Below are positions 1 through 8,822 of a stretch of 31,167 nucleotides of DNA, piece after piece. The stretch is from NCBI GenBank assembly GCA_015494725.1, contig WGAR01000052.1:1-31167 (forward strand), read 5' to 3'. The notes beneath the pieces are model-generated. The model saw nothing but the letters and a program-made list of their open reading frames with translations. It was not told where the DNA came from and did not search any database. Every line of letters begins with the position of its first letter. The first letter of the stretch is position 1. The translations under genes were made by a program, and so were the position numbers. The stretch is from Thermodesulfobacteriaceae bacterium (GTDB taxonomy: Bacteria; Desulfobacterota; Thermodesulfobacteria; Thermodesulfobacteriales; Thermodesulfobacteriaceae).

Positions 1-1083
1 AGCAGCCCGGAGCGCTCCGGCCCCTTCCCGGAGGTGCGAGATCGGGAAGGACGCGTTCTTCTGCGCACCGAGCGCCGTTTCCGGCTTTACTATCTGGAAA
101 AATCTCCCCTTCCTCCGGCGTTGCGCAGACTGGCCTCCCCGGAAGAACTTCGGGGCGCGCCTCCTTATCTTCTGGCCGAGGGTCTTTCTCCGCGGCAGGC
201 CGCCTTCTACCGCCGAGTCTCCGGGGTGCTGCTGGAGGAATATCGGGTCCCGTATTTTACCGGCGGGCGCCCCTTTGAGATCCTGCTTCAGCCCCTTCTG
301 CGCCGGGGAATCCTTTTTCGCACTTCTCTCCTGCGGCTTACTCTGGCCTGGGAGGTCCAGGAAAGGCTCTATCGGAGTCTGCGGCGGTTCGACTCCTCAG
401 GGGGGCGTGTGGGGGCTGCGGTGATAGATCTGGCCACCGGAGAGGTTTATGGTCTGGTGGGCCTTCCGGTTTCGGCCCCTAACCCCCTGCTTCAAGAACT
501 CTATCCGCTGAAAGGGGACCTGACCCGGGAGGGAGTCTTCGGTCTCAAAACAGGTATAGAGCTTCCCGAATCTCCGGGAATCTACTGGCCCTCCGGGCAG
601 ATCCTGGCCACTCCTCTCCAGGTGGTAAGGGCGCTTTCGCGCCGACTCTGCGGATGGGCTCCGGAGATCCATCTAATAAAACACCCCCCCAGGGCCCTCT
701 GTGCCTTTAGAGGCAAAATCGAGTCCGGGGAGTATATTTATAAAAATAAACGTTCCTGGTTTTATCTGAGATTGTGGCCGGAAAAAAAGCCTCGTTTTGC
801 CCTTCTGCTGGCCGGAGAAGGGGTACGCCTTCGGCCTGCGCCGGTGGTGCGCGGCTGGACCGAGGTCCTATGGCGGTGGTTGCCCGAGGGGCCTCGGGCC
901 CCGGGAAAGGGATTTCCGGATCTCCGGGGCCTTACCCTGCGGGCGGCCCTGGAACGACTGCCGCGGCAGAAGCTGACCGTCGAGTTTCAAGGAGTGGGGC
1001 GGGTGATACGTCAGTGGCCCCGTCCGGGGACCCCCTGGAATAAGGTGAAGGGATGCAAACTTTATCTGGGCGATGCGACTTAA
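1..1083 (+). CDS. ftsI: FtsI/PBP-like protein lacking all transpeptidase motifs, with C-terminal PASTA domain (5' end off window)
   Basis: The frame is open from base 1, so the N-terminus with its membrane anchor lies upstream; the GTG at 34 is unlikely to be the true start. Position directly before murE is where ftsI (septal peptidoglycan transpeptidase) sits in dcw clusters. Recognisable FtsI landmarks are an AAVIDLATGEV stretch (415-447), FGLKTGIELP (538-567, the structural 'KTGIDLP' segment, not the catalytic KTG), TPLQVVRAL (610-636), RFALLLAGEGV (793-825) and a PASTA domain (913-1080). Between the first two landmarks, where family members carry the SxxK and SxN motifs in well over 100 residues, only about 27 residues remain. 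Between TPLQ and RFALLL there is no KTG(T/S). The frame has no stop or frameshift, so it looks like a maintained pseudoenzyme rather than a decaying gene. It overlaps murE by 11 bases. Confident on homology and on motif loss; its present function is unknown. Confidence 0.85.
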   Translation, partial: SSPERSGPFPEVRDREGRVLLRTERRFRLYYLEKSPLPPALRRLASPEELRGAPPYLLAEGLSPRQAAFYRRVSGVLLEEYRVPYFTGGRPFEILLQPLLRRGILFRTSLLRLTLAWEVQERLYRSLRRFDSSGGRVGAAVIDLATGEVYGLVGLPVSAPNPLLQELYPLKGDLTREGVFGLKTGIELPESPGIYWPSGQILATPLQVVRALSRRLCGWAPEIHLIKHPPRALCAFRGKIESGEYIYKNKRSWFYLRLWPEKKPRFALLLAGEGVRLRPAPVVRGWTEVLWRWLPEGPRAPGKGFPDLRGLTLRAALERLPRQKLTVEFQGVGRVIRQWPRPGTPWNKVKGCKLYLGDAT

Positions 1084-2524
1084 AGATCTCTTGAAGGAGA
1101 TAGATGTCCTGGAGATTCTGGGCACCCCCGAAGGGGAGATAAGGGGGATAGAGGACGATTCCCGTGGGGTGTCTCCCGGGGCCCTTTTTGTGGCCCGGCG
1201 CGGAGTGCGGGTGGATGGACACCGGTATATCCGAGAGGCCGTATCCCGGGGAGCGGTGGCGGTGGTAAGAGAAGATCCTCCGGAGCCGGGACTTCCCGTG
1301 GTTCAGATCAGGGTGCCGGATAGTGCCGAGGCCCTGGGGCGTTTGATGGGGGCCTTTTACGGCCATCCCCAGAGGGATCTCTTTCTTGTGGGCATCACCG
1401 GCACCAACGGAAAGAGTTCCGTGGCCTGGATGCTGAGGGAAGCCCTGCAAAGGCTGGGACAGCCGGCGGGCCTGATAGGTACCCTGCTTTACGATACCCT
1501 GCGCCGCCGGGAGAAGGCCCGGGAGACCACCCCGGGACCGAAGCTCCTTTACCCCCTTCTGGCGGAGATGCGGGCGGCCGGGGCCAGGGCCGCGGTGCTG
1601 GAGGTGTCCTCGCATGCCCTGGCCCAAAAAAGGGTGGCCGGGCTGTCTTTTTCCGTGGGGGTCTTTACCAATCTTTCCCGCGATCATCTGGACTACCATC
1701 ACGATCTCGAGGAATATTTCGCGGCCAAACGGCTCCTTTTTGAAAGACATCTGGCCGAAGACGGGGTGGCGGTGGTGAACGGGCGCGATCCCCGGGGAAG
1801 GAGGCTTGTGGAGGATCTTTCGGGAAGGGTGCGGGTGGTGCAGCTTTTTCGGAATCCCACTGTGGAGATCGTGGAACGGAGTTTCCGTGGGCTCCGGGTG
1901 CGCATTCGGGAGGGGGCGGTGGTTCTGGAGATAGGAACCCGGCTTTTCGGGGATTTTCAGGCCGAAAACCTGCTTGCGGTCTGGGCGGTCCTGCGGGTAA
2001 TGGGATGGGGGCCGGAGGAGGTAGCCCGGGCTCTCGAGGGGATAGAGGCCCCTCCGGGGCGTCTCGAGCCGGTGGCCTCCTTCAACGGCGGAAGGGTTTT
2101 CGTGGATTATGCCCATACGCCCGAGGCCCTGGAGGTGGCCCTTTCCAGCCTGCGGAAGATCACCCCGGGGCGACTTCTTTGCCTCTTTGGCTGCGGGGGC
2201 AACCGGGACCGGGGAAAACGTCCCCAGATGGGGCGGGTGGCAGCCAGGCTCTCCGACCGGGTTTTCGTTACTTCGGACAACCCCCGCGAGGAGGACCCCG
2301 GGGATATTATTCGGGAGATCCTTTCCGGTATGAACGGAGGGGCTCCCCGGGAGGTGGAGCCGGATCGCCGTATGGCCCTGCGCCGGGCCCTGCTAGCCCT
2401 CGGCCCCGGGGATGTGCTCCTGGTGGCCGGAAAGGGGCACGAGGATTACCAGGAGATCGCCGGACGGCGTATCCCTTTTTCCGATCGGGAGGAGGTGAAG
2501 AGACTTGTCCAGGAACTTTCTTGA
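1073..2524 (+). CDS. murE: UDP-N-acetylmuramoyl-L-alanyl-D-glutamate--2,6-diaminopimelate ligase
   Basis: Cytoplasmic ATP-dependent Mur ligase adding the third residue of the peptidoglycan stem peptide. The 483-residue length is normal. The P-loop GITGTNGKSS begins at residue 107; a central ligase domain and a C-terminal domain with HTPEAL and GCGGNRDRGKR follow. DNPR at residues 402-405 is the signature of enzymes that select meso-diaminopimelate rather than lysine. The ATG start at 1073 lies inside the end of the ftsI-like gene, and the stop overlaps the start of murF, so the three genes are translationally coupled. Nothing is unusual in the enzyme itself. Confidence 0.97.
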   Translation: MRLKDLLKEIDVLEILGTPEGEIRGIEDDSRGVSPGALFVARRGVRVDGHRYIREAVSRGAVAVVREDPPEPGLPVVQIRVPDSAEALGRLMGAFYGHPQRDLFLVGITGTNGKSSVAWMLREALQRLGQPAGLIGTLLYDTLRRREKARETTPGPKLLYPLLAEMRAAGARAAVLEVSSHALAQKRVAGLSFSVGVFTNLSRDHLDYHHDLEEYFAAKRLLFERHLAEDGVAVVNGRDPRGRRLVEDLSGRVRVVQLFRNPTVEIVERSFRGLRVRIREGAVVLEIGTRLFGDFQAENLLAVWAVLRVMGWGPEEVARALEGIEAPPGRLEPVASFNGGRVFVDYAHTPEALEVALSSLRKITPGRLLCLFGCGGNRDRGKRPQMGRVAARLSDRVFVTSDNPREEDPGDIIREILSGMNGGAPREVEPDRRMALRRALLALGPGDVLLVAGKGHEDYQEIAGRRIPFSDREEVKRLVQELS

Positions 2525-3890
2525 TACCGAGGAAGTAATACGCGCCACCGGGGGAATGCTTCTTAACGGGGACATGGGGATCGTCTTTTCCGGGGTCTCC
2601 ACGGATACCCGAACCCTGCGTCCTGGGGAACTCTTTGTGGCCCTCCGGGGAAAACGTTTCGATGGGCACGAATTCTGGCGCCAGGCCGTGGAAGCCGGGG
2701 CCAAGGGGTTGGTCCTCTCGCGGATCCCGGGGGATCTGGAATTAGAGGAATTTCCCAGGACCGTTTCCGTGATTCTGGTGCGGGATACACTTCAGGCTCT
2801 GGGGGAGATAGCCCGATATTACAAGCATAAACAGGGGTTCCGGGCCCTGGCCATTACCGGCTCCTGCGGCAAGACCAGTACCAAGGAAATGTGTGCGGCG
2901 GTGCTTTCACGTCGCTTTCGGGTCTTTCGGAACCCGGGAAACTTCAACAATCTGGTAGGGCTTCCTCTTTCGGTACTTGCCGTCCCGCCGGATACCGAGA
3001 TAGGGGTGTTCGAGCTGGGAATAAGTGTTCCCGGAGAAATGTCCCGTTTGCGCGAGATACTGGACCCGGTGGCAGCTCTTATTACCAATGTTCGCCCGGC
3101 GCATCTGGAGGGGCTGGGTTCGGTGGAGCGGGTGCTGGAGGAGAAGTTTCGGCTCTACGCCGAGTTGCCGGAAACAGCCCGGATTATCGTGAATCGAGAC
3201 GAAGAGGAACTTTACCGCCGGAGCCGGGATCTCCCCCAGGCCCGCATCACCTATGGCCTGCATATCGAGGCCGAGGTGCGGGCCGAGGATATACGGGTGC
3301 GGCCGGAGGGTACGGAGTTTACCCTCTGGGTGGAGGAAAAACGGTTCCCCGGGGTCAGGATTTCCTTTCTGGGAGACCACTTCGTGCGGAACGCCCTGGC
3401 GGCGGTGGCAGCGGGGCTGGTGTTCGGGGTGTCACCGGAGGAGGCCCTTTCCGCCCTGGCCGAGATGAAACCGGTGCCCGGGAGGCTCCGTCCCCTTCGC
3501 ACCAAAAAATATTTTCTCCTGGATGATACCTATAACGCCAATCCGGGGTCCATGTACGAAGCGCTCAAGACCTTCTGGGAGGTGGCTCAGGAGTTCTCGC
3601 CCCGGGTGGTCATTCTGGGGGATATGCTCGAGCTAGGAGATGAGGCCGAACGCTTTCACGAAAGCGTAGGATATATGGCCGGAAGGATAGCCCGATGGGT
3701 CTGGGCGGTGGGGGAATACGCCTCGCTGGTGGCCCGGGCCGCAAGCAAGGTGGGGGCGCAGACCCGGGCCTATGCCCGGGTGGAGGAGCTTCTGCCGGAG
3801 CTGGATCTCCCTGCCGGGGCGGCGGTGTTGATCAAGGGTTCGCGGGCCATGGGCCTGGAACGAGTGGTGGAAAAACTGCGGGAGGAATAA
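2505..3890 (+). CDS. murF: UDP-N-acetylmuramoyl-tripeptide--D-alanyl-D-alanine ligase
   Basis: Cytoplasmic Mur ligase that joins D-Ala-D-Ala to the UDP-MurNAc-tripeptide, completing the pentapeptide. The 461-residue protein carries the N-terminal substrate domain, the P-loop ITGSCGKTSTKE from residue 117, a NPGNFNN segment, ANVRPAH-like and DDTYNANPGSM motifs typical of MurF, and a C-terminal domain with ILGDMLELG. The start is taken as TTG at 2505, 20 bases inside murE, because a strong GGAGGTGA ribosome-binding site (2491-2498) lies just before it and the N-terminal family sequence begins there; the next in-frame ATG is at residue 17. The partner ddl gene is not in this cluster. Confidence 0.96.
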   Translation: MSRNFLDTEEVIRATGGMLLNGDMGIVFSGVSTDTRTLRPGELFVALRGKRFDGHEFWRQAVEAGAKGLVLSRIPGDLELEEFPRTVSVILVRDTLQALGEIARYYKHKQGFRALAITGSCGKTSTKEMCAAVLSRRFRVFRNPGNFNNLVGLPLSVLAVPPDTEIGVFELGISVPGEMSRLREILDPVAALITNVRPAHLEGLGSVERVLEEKFRLYAELPETARIIVNRDEEELYRRSRDLPQARITYGLHIEAEVRAEDIRVRPEGTEFTLWVEEKRFPGVRISFLGDHFVRNALAAVAAGLVFGVSPEEALSALAEMKPVPGRLRPLRTKKYFLLDDTYNANPGSMYEALKTFWEVAQEFSPRVVILGDMLELGDEAERFHESVGYMAGRIARWVWAVGEYASLVARAASKVGAQTRAYARVEELLPELDLPAGAAVLIKGSRAMGLERVVEKLREE

Positions 3891-3893
3891 GGG

Positions 3894-4973
3894 GTGCTTT
3901 ATCATCTGCTTTATCCGCTTCGTGAGTGGTTCGGGCCCTTTAACGTATTTCGGTACATTACCTTCCGTACTTTTTACGCCACGGTTACCGCCGGCCTGCT
4001 GGTCTTCTTTTTGATGCCCCGGTTTATCGCCTACTTTCGTCGCAAACGTATGGGGCAGGTTATCCGGGAGGAGGGGCCGCAGAGCCATCACACCAAGGCC
4101 GGCACCCCCACCATGGGAGGGGTGGTAATGATCGCTGCGGTTACCCTGGCGGTCCTCCTCTGGGGCAATCTCACCAATCCCTATCTCTGGTTGGCCCTGG
4201 GGACTCTCCTGAGCTTCGGTTTCCTAGGGTTTGTGGATGATTACCTCAAACTTACCCGGGGCCGCAATCTGGGGCTGAGGGCCCGGGAGAAACTCCTGGT
4301 TCAGGCCGTACTGGTGGTCGGACTCTGGTTCCTTCTCTTTCGGGTGGTGGGTCTTTCCGATGAGCTCGTTTTTCCCTTCCTGAAGATGCTCCATCCGGAA
4401 CTCGGTCTGCTCTATCTCCCCTTCCTCTTTCTGGTGGTGGTGGGCACCTCCAACGCCATGAATCTTACCGATGGTCTGGATGGCCTGGCCATTGTGCCCT
4501 TCATGGTGGTGGCCGGGGTCTATGGACTCCTGGCCTACCTTACCGGACACGTGAAATTCGCCCATTATTTGCAGATTCCCTATGTGCCCGGGGTGGGGGA
4601 GCTGGCGGTCTTCTGCGGGGCCCTTTTCGGGGCCGGCCTGGGATTCCTCTGGTATAACGCTCATCCCGCGGAAATCTTTATGGGAGACGTGGGGTCCTTG
4701 GGGCTGGGAGCGGCCCTGGGAGCCGTGGCGGTGATGGTTAAGGAGGAATTACTTCTGGTGGTGGCGGGAGGGCTTTTTGTGGCCGAGGCCCTTTCGGTCA
4801 TCCTTCAGGTGGGATATTTTAAATTGACCGGAGGGCGACGTCTCTTTCGGATGGCCCCTCTGCATCATCATTTTGAACTCTCCGGCTGGCCGGAAAATAA
4901 AGTGGTAGTACGTTTCTGGATCGTGTCTGTAATCTGCGGCATTCTGGCCCTTTCCACCCTTAAGTTGAGGTGA
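3894..4973 (+). CDS. mraY: Phospho-N-acetylmuramoyl-pentapeptide transferase
   Basis: Inner-membrane enzyme that transfers phospho-MurNAc-pentapeptide to undecaprenyl phosphate, forming lipid I. The 359-residue sequence is a polytopic membrane protein with about ten hydrophobic segments. Family motifs are present in order: HHTKAGTPTMGG, FVDDYLKL with the paired catalytic aspartates, NAMNLTDGLDGLA, and the C-terminal APLHHHFELSGWPE. The start is GTG 3894, three bases after the murF stop. The 3' end overlaps or abuts murD. Confidence 0.97.
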   Translation: MLYHLLYPLREWFGPFNVFRYITFRTFYATVTAGLLVFFLMPRFIAYFRRKRMGQVIREEGPQSHHTKAGTPTMGGVVMIAAVTLAVLLWGNLTNPYLWLALGTLLSFGFLGFVDDYLKLTRGRNLGLRAREKLLVQAVLVVGLWFLLFRVVGLSDELVFPFLKMLHPELGLLYLPFLFLVVVGTSNAMNLTDGLDGLAIVPFMVVAGVYGLLAYLTGHVKFAHYLQIPYVPGVGELAVFCGALFGAGLGFLWYNAHPAEIFMGDVGSLGLGAALGAVAVMVKEELLLVVAGGLFVAEALSVILQVGYFKLTGGRRLFRMAPLHHHFELSGWPENKVVVRFWIVSVICGILALSTLKLR

Positions 4974-4975
4974 AG

Positions 4976-6379
4976 ATGCTGGACCTGAGGGGAGCCAAAA
5001 CGGTGGTTCTGGGTTTCGGACGTAGTGGCCGGGCCGCGGCCCGTCTGCTGGCGGTGCTGGGAGCCCGGGTGGTGGTGTCCGAGACCCGCCGGGCCGAGAA
5101 TCTTCCCCCGGGAGATTATTATGCCCTGCAGGAAAGGGGCGTGAGGTTCGAGACCGGGGGGCATCGGCAGGAAACCCTTCTCGCCGCGGATCTGGTGGTG
5201 ACGAGCCCCGGAGTGCCTCCGGAGGTGTGGGCTCAGGCCCGTAAAAAAGGAATACCGGTATGGGGAGAGCTGGAGCTGGCCTTTCGGGCCCTGCGCAAAC
5301 CGGTGCCCATCCTGGCGGTAACCGGTACCAACGGGAAGACCACCACCACCGCCATGATCAGCGATATCCTGCGCCTTTCGGGGTTCAAGGTATTTACCGG
5401 CGGAAATTATGGGGTTCCGCTTTCCGAATATGTCCTTTCCGGGGAGCCGGCCGAACGCCTGGTGCTCGAGGTGTCCAGTTTTCAGCTGGAAACCGTGGAA
5501 CGCTTTGCTCCCACCGTGGCCGCCGTTCTCAATCTAACCCCGGATCACCTGGAGAGGTATTCGGATCTGCAAGAGTATGCCCGGGCCAAACTTCGACTCC
5601 TGGAGAATCTTTCCGGGGAGGGGCTGGGGTTGATACCCCATCCGGACCTGCCCGGAGCCGGCGGAGACCTTTTGTGGCGGGAGTTCCGCGGATCGCAGCG
5701 GATCCTCTTTTTCGGTCGGGCTCCGGGGCTGGCCGTGGAGGTGCGCCAGGGAGAGTTCGTCCTGCGCCCGGGGGAGAAAGAGGAAACCTATTCTCTCTCC
5801 GGCTTCAGGCTCTGCGGCGAACACAATCGGCTCAATTTCGCGGTGGCCGCCTTTATGGCCCGCGTTTCCGGGGCCGAGCCCGGGGCCATCCGCAAGGCCC
5901 TGCGGAGTTTCGTGGGGTTTCCCCATCGTCTGGAATACATCGGGAATTTCGGAGGGGTATATTTTGTAAACGACTCCAAGGCCACCAATGTGGATGCCAC
6001 CCTGCGGGCCCTGGAAAGTCTTCCGGCTCCCATAATCCTCCTTGCCGGGGGGCAACACAAGGGGGCCTCCTACCGGCCCCTCTTTCAGGCCGTTCGTTCC
6101 CGGGTACGTATTTTGATCCTCATGGGGGCTTCGCGTTTTCTCATGGCCGAGGAGCTGGCCGGGGCTACCGAAACCCATCTGGTGGAGAATCTTCCCGAGG
6201 CCCTGGCCCTGGCCCTGCGCCTGGCCCGTCCCGGGGACACGGTACTTCTTTCTCCGGCTGCGGCCAGTTTCGATCAGTTCTCTTCCTACGAGGAACGGGG
6301 CGAGGTCTTTCGGGATCTGGTGCTGAGTTATGCTCCCAAGGTGCTGGCTCCGGAGGAAAGACCGGAGGTCTATCACTGA
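4976..6379 (+). CDS. murD: UDP-N-acetylmuramoyl-L-alanine--D-glutamate ligase
   Basis: Cytoplasmic Mur ligase adding D-glutamate, the second residue of the stem peptide. A Rossmann-like start (VVLGFGRSGRAAARLL) is followed by the P-loop TGTNGKTTT near residue 116, the NLTPDHLERY segment, and VNDSKATNVDAT and LLSPAAASFDQF in the C-terminal half; these are MurD-type motifs. I chose ATG 4976 because the perfect anti-Shine-Dalgarno match GAGGTGA ends two bases before it. GTG 4970, two codons upstream, is the alternative and would overlap the mraY stop by four bases. The stop TGA shares its last base with the murG start, leaving no room for ftsW. Confidence 0.96.
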   Translation: MLDLRGAKTVVLGFGRSGRAAARLLAVLGARVVVSETRRAENLPPGDYYALQERGVRFETGGHRQETLLAADLVVTSPGVPPEVWAQARKKGIPVWGELELAFRALRKPVPILAVTGTNGKTTTTAMISDILRLSGFKVFTGGNYGVPLSEYVLSGEPAERLVLEVSSFQLETVERFAPTVAAVLNLTPDHLERYSDLQEYARAKLRLLENLSGEGLGLIPHPDLPGAGGDLLWREFRGSQRILFFGRAPGLAVEVRQGEFVLRPGEKEETYSLSGFRLCGEHNRLNFAVAAFMARVSGAEPGAIRKALRSFVGFPHRLEYIGNFGGVYFVNDSKATNVDATLRALESLPAPIILLAGGQHKGASYRPLFQAVRSRVRILILMGASRFLMAEELAGATETHLVENLPEALALALRLARPGDTVLLSPAAASFDQFSSYEERGEVFRDLVLSYAPKVLAPEERPEVYH

Positions 6380-7443
6380 TGCGCTGGGTGATTGCCGGTG
6401 GAGGTACGGGTGGGCATCTTTTCCCGGCCCTGGCCCTGGCCGAAAGGGTGAGGGCCGGGGGCGGGGAGGTGCTTCTGGTGGGCTGCGGCCGCCGGATAGA
6501 AGAAATGGTCCTTTCAGGGGCCCCTTTCCCGGTGGCTACCATTAGCGGCGAAGGGCTGCTGGGAAAGAGCCCGATGCTCAAGATGCGGGCTCTTTTGCGT
6601 CTTGGCCGGGGGGTGCGCGAGGCTGTGACCCTTATCCGACGGTTTTCCGCGGATGTGGTCTTCGGGACCGGAGGGTACGCCTCTTTCCCGGCGGTGGTGG
6701 CGGGAAAGCTTCTGCGCAAGGTCCTGGGGCTTCACGAACAGAACGCTCTTCCCGGCTTGGCCAATCGGATATGCGGGAGGATGGTGCACAGGATCTTTGT
6801 GAGTTTTCCGGGTACGGAGAGATATTTTCCCGCCCGCAAGGTTATCCTTTCCGGAAACCCGGTGCGGGAGGAGATCCTGGCTCCTCGAGCCCGGGAACAC
6901 GCCGGTCCGGGGGTGCTGGTCCTGGGAGGGAGCCAGGGGGCCCGGGGGCTTAATCGTTTGATGGTGGAGGTGGCTCCGAGACTGCGGGAGCGGCATCCGG
7001 ATCTTTATCTCCTTCATCAGACCGGGGAGAGGGACGAGGCCTGGGTACAGGAGGCCTACCGGAAAAGGGGGCTTGCGGTGCGGGTGAAGGCTTTTATTCG
7101 GGATATGGCCTGGGCCTATGCCCAGGCGGATCTGGTGATTTCCCGGGCCGGGGCCACCACCGTGGCCGAGATCTGCGCCCTGGGTAAACCGGCTGTCTTT
7201 ATCCCCTTTCCTTACGCCACTCACGGACATCAGGAAAAGAACGCCCGGGTGGTGGTGGAAGCCGGAGGGGCCCTTCTCTTTCGCGAGGGAGAGATTACCC
7301 CGGAGAAACTGGCCGAGGAGGTTTCCGCCCTGCTTTCGGACCCGGACCGATTGGCTTCCATGGGGCAGAGGGCCCGGGCCCTCTTTCGGCCCGGGGCGGC
7401 GGAGACCATTGTCCGAGAAATGGAGGTCTTGACCCATGTTTAA
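6379..7443 (+). CDS. murG: UDP-N-acetylglucosamine--undecaprenyl-pyrophosphoryl-MurNAc-pentapeptide GlcNAc transferase
   Basis: Peripheral inner-membrane GT-B glycosyltransferase that converts lipid I to lipid II. The 354-residue protein opens with the glycine-rich GGGTGGHLFPALA motif at residues 7-19. It contains LHEQNALPGLANR, a GGSQGARGLN hinge motif and the UDP-GlcNAc-binding stretch SRAGATTVAEICALG, followed by PFPYATHGHQEKNA. The ATG overlaps the last base of murD, and the frame continues upstream through murD only as a shadow. The 3' end overlaps murC by eight bases. In most dcw clusters ftsW precedes murG; here it does not. Confidence 0.97.
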   Translation: MRWVIAGGGTGGHLFPALALAERVRAGGGEVLLVGCGRRIEEMVLSGAPFPVATISGEGLLGKSPMLKMRALLRLGRGVREAVTLIRRFSADVVFGTGGYASFPAVVAGKLLRKVLGLHEQNALPGLANRICGRMVHRIFVSFPGTERYFPARKVILSGNPVREEILAPRAREHAGPGVLVLGGSQGARGLNRLMVEVAPRLRERHPDLYLLHQTGERDEAWVQEAYRKRGLAVRVKAFIRDMAWAYAQADLVISRAGATTVAEICALGKPAVFIPFPYATHGHQEKNARVVVEAGGALLFREGEITPEKLAEEVSALLSDPDRLASMGQRARALFRPGAAETIVREMEVLTHV

Positions 7444-8821
7444 GGATCGAACCTTCCATCTTATAGGTGTGGGTGGGGTGGGAATGAGCGGTCTGGCTCG
7501 GTTGCTCAAGGCCCTGGGGGCCAGGGTTTCGGGCTGTGACCTGAGACGCACCGCCACCACCGAGGCCCTGGTTCGCGAGGGGATAGAGGTCTTTTACGGC
7601 CATCACCCCTCCCATCTGGAGGGTTGCGAGGTGGTGGTCTATTCCTCGGCCATTTCGCCTCACCATCCCGAACTCGAAGCCGCCCGCCGGCACGGGATCC
7701 CGGTGCTTCCCCGGGCGGAGATGCTGGCCGAGATCATGGCCTCCCATCCCAAAAGTATCGCCGTGGCCGGCTCCCACGGCAAAACCACCACCGCCTCCAT
7801 GATCGCGGCGGTGCTCTCCGGGGCGGGGCTCGATCCCACCGTGGCCGTGGGGGGAAGGGTGAACAACCTGGGGGTGAATGCCTGCCTGGGAAAGGGCGAG
7901 TATCTGGTAGCTGAAACCGACGAAAGCGACGGGTCCTTTCTTATGTTGCGCCCCTATATAGCGGTGATAACCAACATAGATCGCGAACATCTGGACTTTT
8001 ACGCCGATTTCGAGGCCATTAAAAGGGCCTTCCTTCGGTTTACCCACCGGGTATCTCCGGAGGGGGCCCTGGTGCTCTGTGCGGATGATCCCGGGATCCG
8101 GGAGATCCTCCCCGGGGTTTCCGGAAGGTTTTTGACCTATGGTTTCACCTCCGAGGCCGAACTCCGGGGTGAGGTTATTTCCCGGGAGGCCTTTCCCCGG
8201 GTAAGGGTGAATTTCCGGGGTCGTCTCCTGGGCGACTTTCGGCTTCCGGTCCCCGGGCTTCACAACGCGGAGAATGCCCTGGCCGCCATCGGGGTGGGAC
8301 TATTCCTGGGACTTACCTTTGAGGATATCCTTAAGGGACTATCCAGTTTCCGGGGCGTGGGGAGGAGGCTGGAGTTCAAGGGCGAGGTTTATGAGGTACC
8401 GGTCTTTGACGACTATGCCCACCATCCCCGGGAACTGCGGGCCACCCTGCGCACCCTGAGGGAGCTTTTCCCGGAGCGCCGCATCCTGGCGGTATTTCAG
8501 CCCCACCGTTACACCCGCACCCGCGCCCTCTGGCGAGAATTCGTACAGGTGCTGTGTGAGCCCGATATCCTTTTTCTTACCGAGATCTATCCGGCCTCCG
8601 AAAGGCCGCTTCCCGGGGTAACCGGAGAGAGTTTTTATCGGGCGGTAAAACGTATTCGCGGAGCCAGGCCCACCCTTTATGCCCCCGATCTGGAGGCGGT
8701 GCGGGCTCAGGTGGAGTTCTTCCTCTCCCCCGGGGATCTGGTGATTACTCTGGGGGCCGGGGATGTGTATCGGGTGGGAGAGGATCTGCTCCGGGAAACC
8801 AGGATGGTGCAGGTAGCCTGA
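7436..8821 (+). CDS. murC: UDP-N-acetylmuramate--L-alanine ligase
   Basis: Cytoplasmic Mur ligase adding the first stem-peptide residue, L-alanine. The 461-residue protein begins with the nucleotide-binding loop GVGGVGMSGLARLL, then has the ATP-binding GSHGKTTTASM, the ETDESDGSF segment specific to MurC, NIDREHLDFY, and FDDYAHHPRELRATL with FQPHRYTRT in the C-terminal domain. The start ATG 7436 lies inside murG and the stop is one base before murB, so the block murG-murC-murB is translationally coupled. Confidence 0.97.
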   Translation: MFKDRTFHLIGVGGVGMSGLARLLKALGARVSGCDLRRTATTEALVREGIEVFYGHHPSHLEGCEVVVYSSAISPHHPELEAARRHGIPVLPRAEMLAEIMASHPKSIAVAGSHGKTTTASMIAAVLSGAGLDPTVAVGGRVNNLGVNACLGKGEYLVAETDESDGSFLMLRPYIAVITNIDREHLDFYADFEAIKRAFLRFTHRVSPEGALVLCADDPGIREILPGVSGRFLTYGFTSEAELRGEVISREAFPRVRVNFRGRLLGDFRLPVPGLHNAENALAAIGVGLFLGLTFEDILKGLSSFRGVGRRLEFKGEVYEVPVFDDYAHHPRELRATLRTLRELFPERRILAVFQPHRYTRTRALWREFVQVLCEPDILFLTEIYPASERPLPGVTGESFYRAVKRIRGARPTLYAPDLEAVRAQVEFFLSPGDLVITLGAGDVYRVGEDLLRETRMVQVA

Positions 8822-8822
8822 G

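Noticed and set aside
1..1083. ftsI-like gene as a frameshifted pseudogene or assembly error
   Set aside because: One uninterrupted frame joins conserved segments on both sides of each missing motif and ends in a complete PASTA domain with normal coupling to murE; a single error would not remove three separate motifs cleanly.
932..2116. 394-residue - strand open frame opposite ftsI/murE
   Set aside because: GC-rich shadow of murE; Pro/His/Gly-rich low-complexity product with no recognisable family, and the + strand gene is unambiguous.
5260..6378. N-terminal extension of the murG frame across murD
   Set aside because: Out-of-frame shadow of murD with a low-complexity Gly/Arg/Ser product; MurG's conserved N-terminus starts exactly at ATG 6379.
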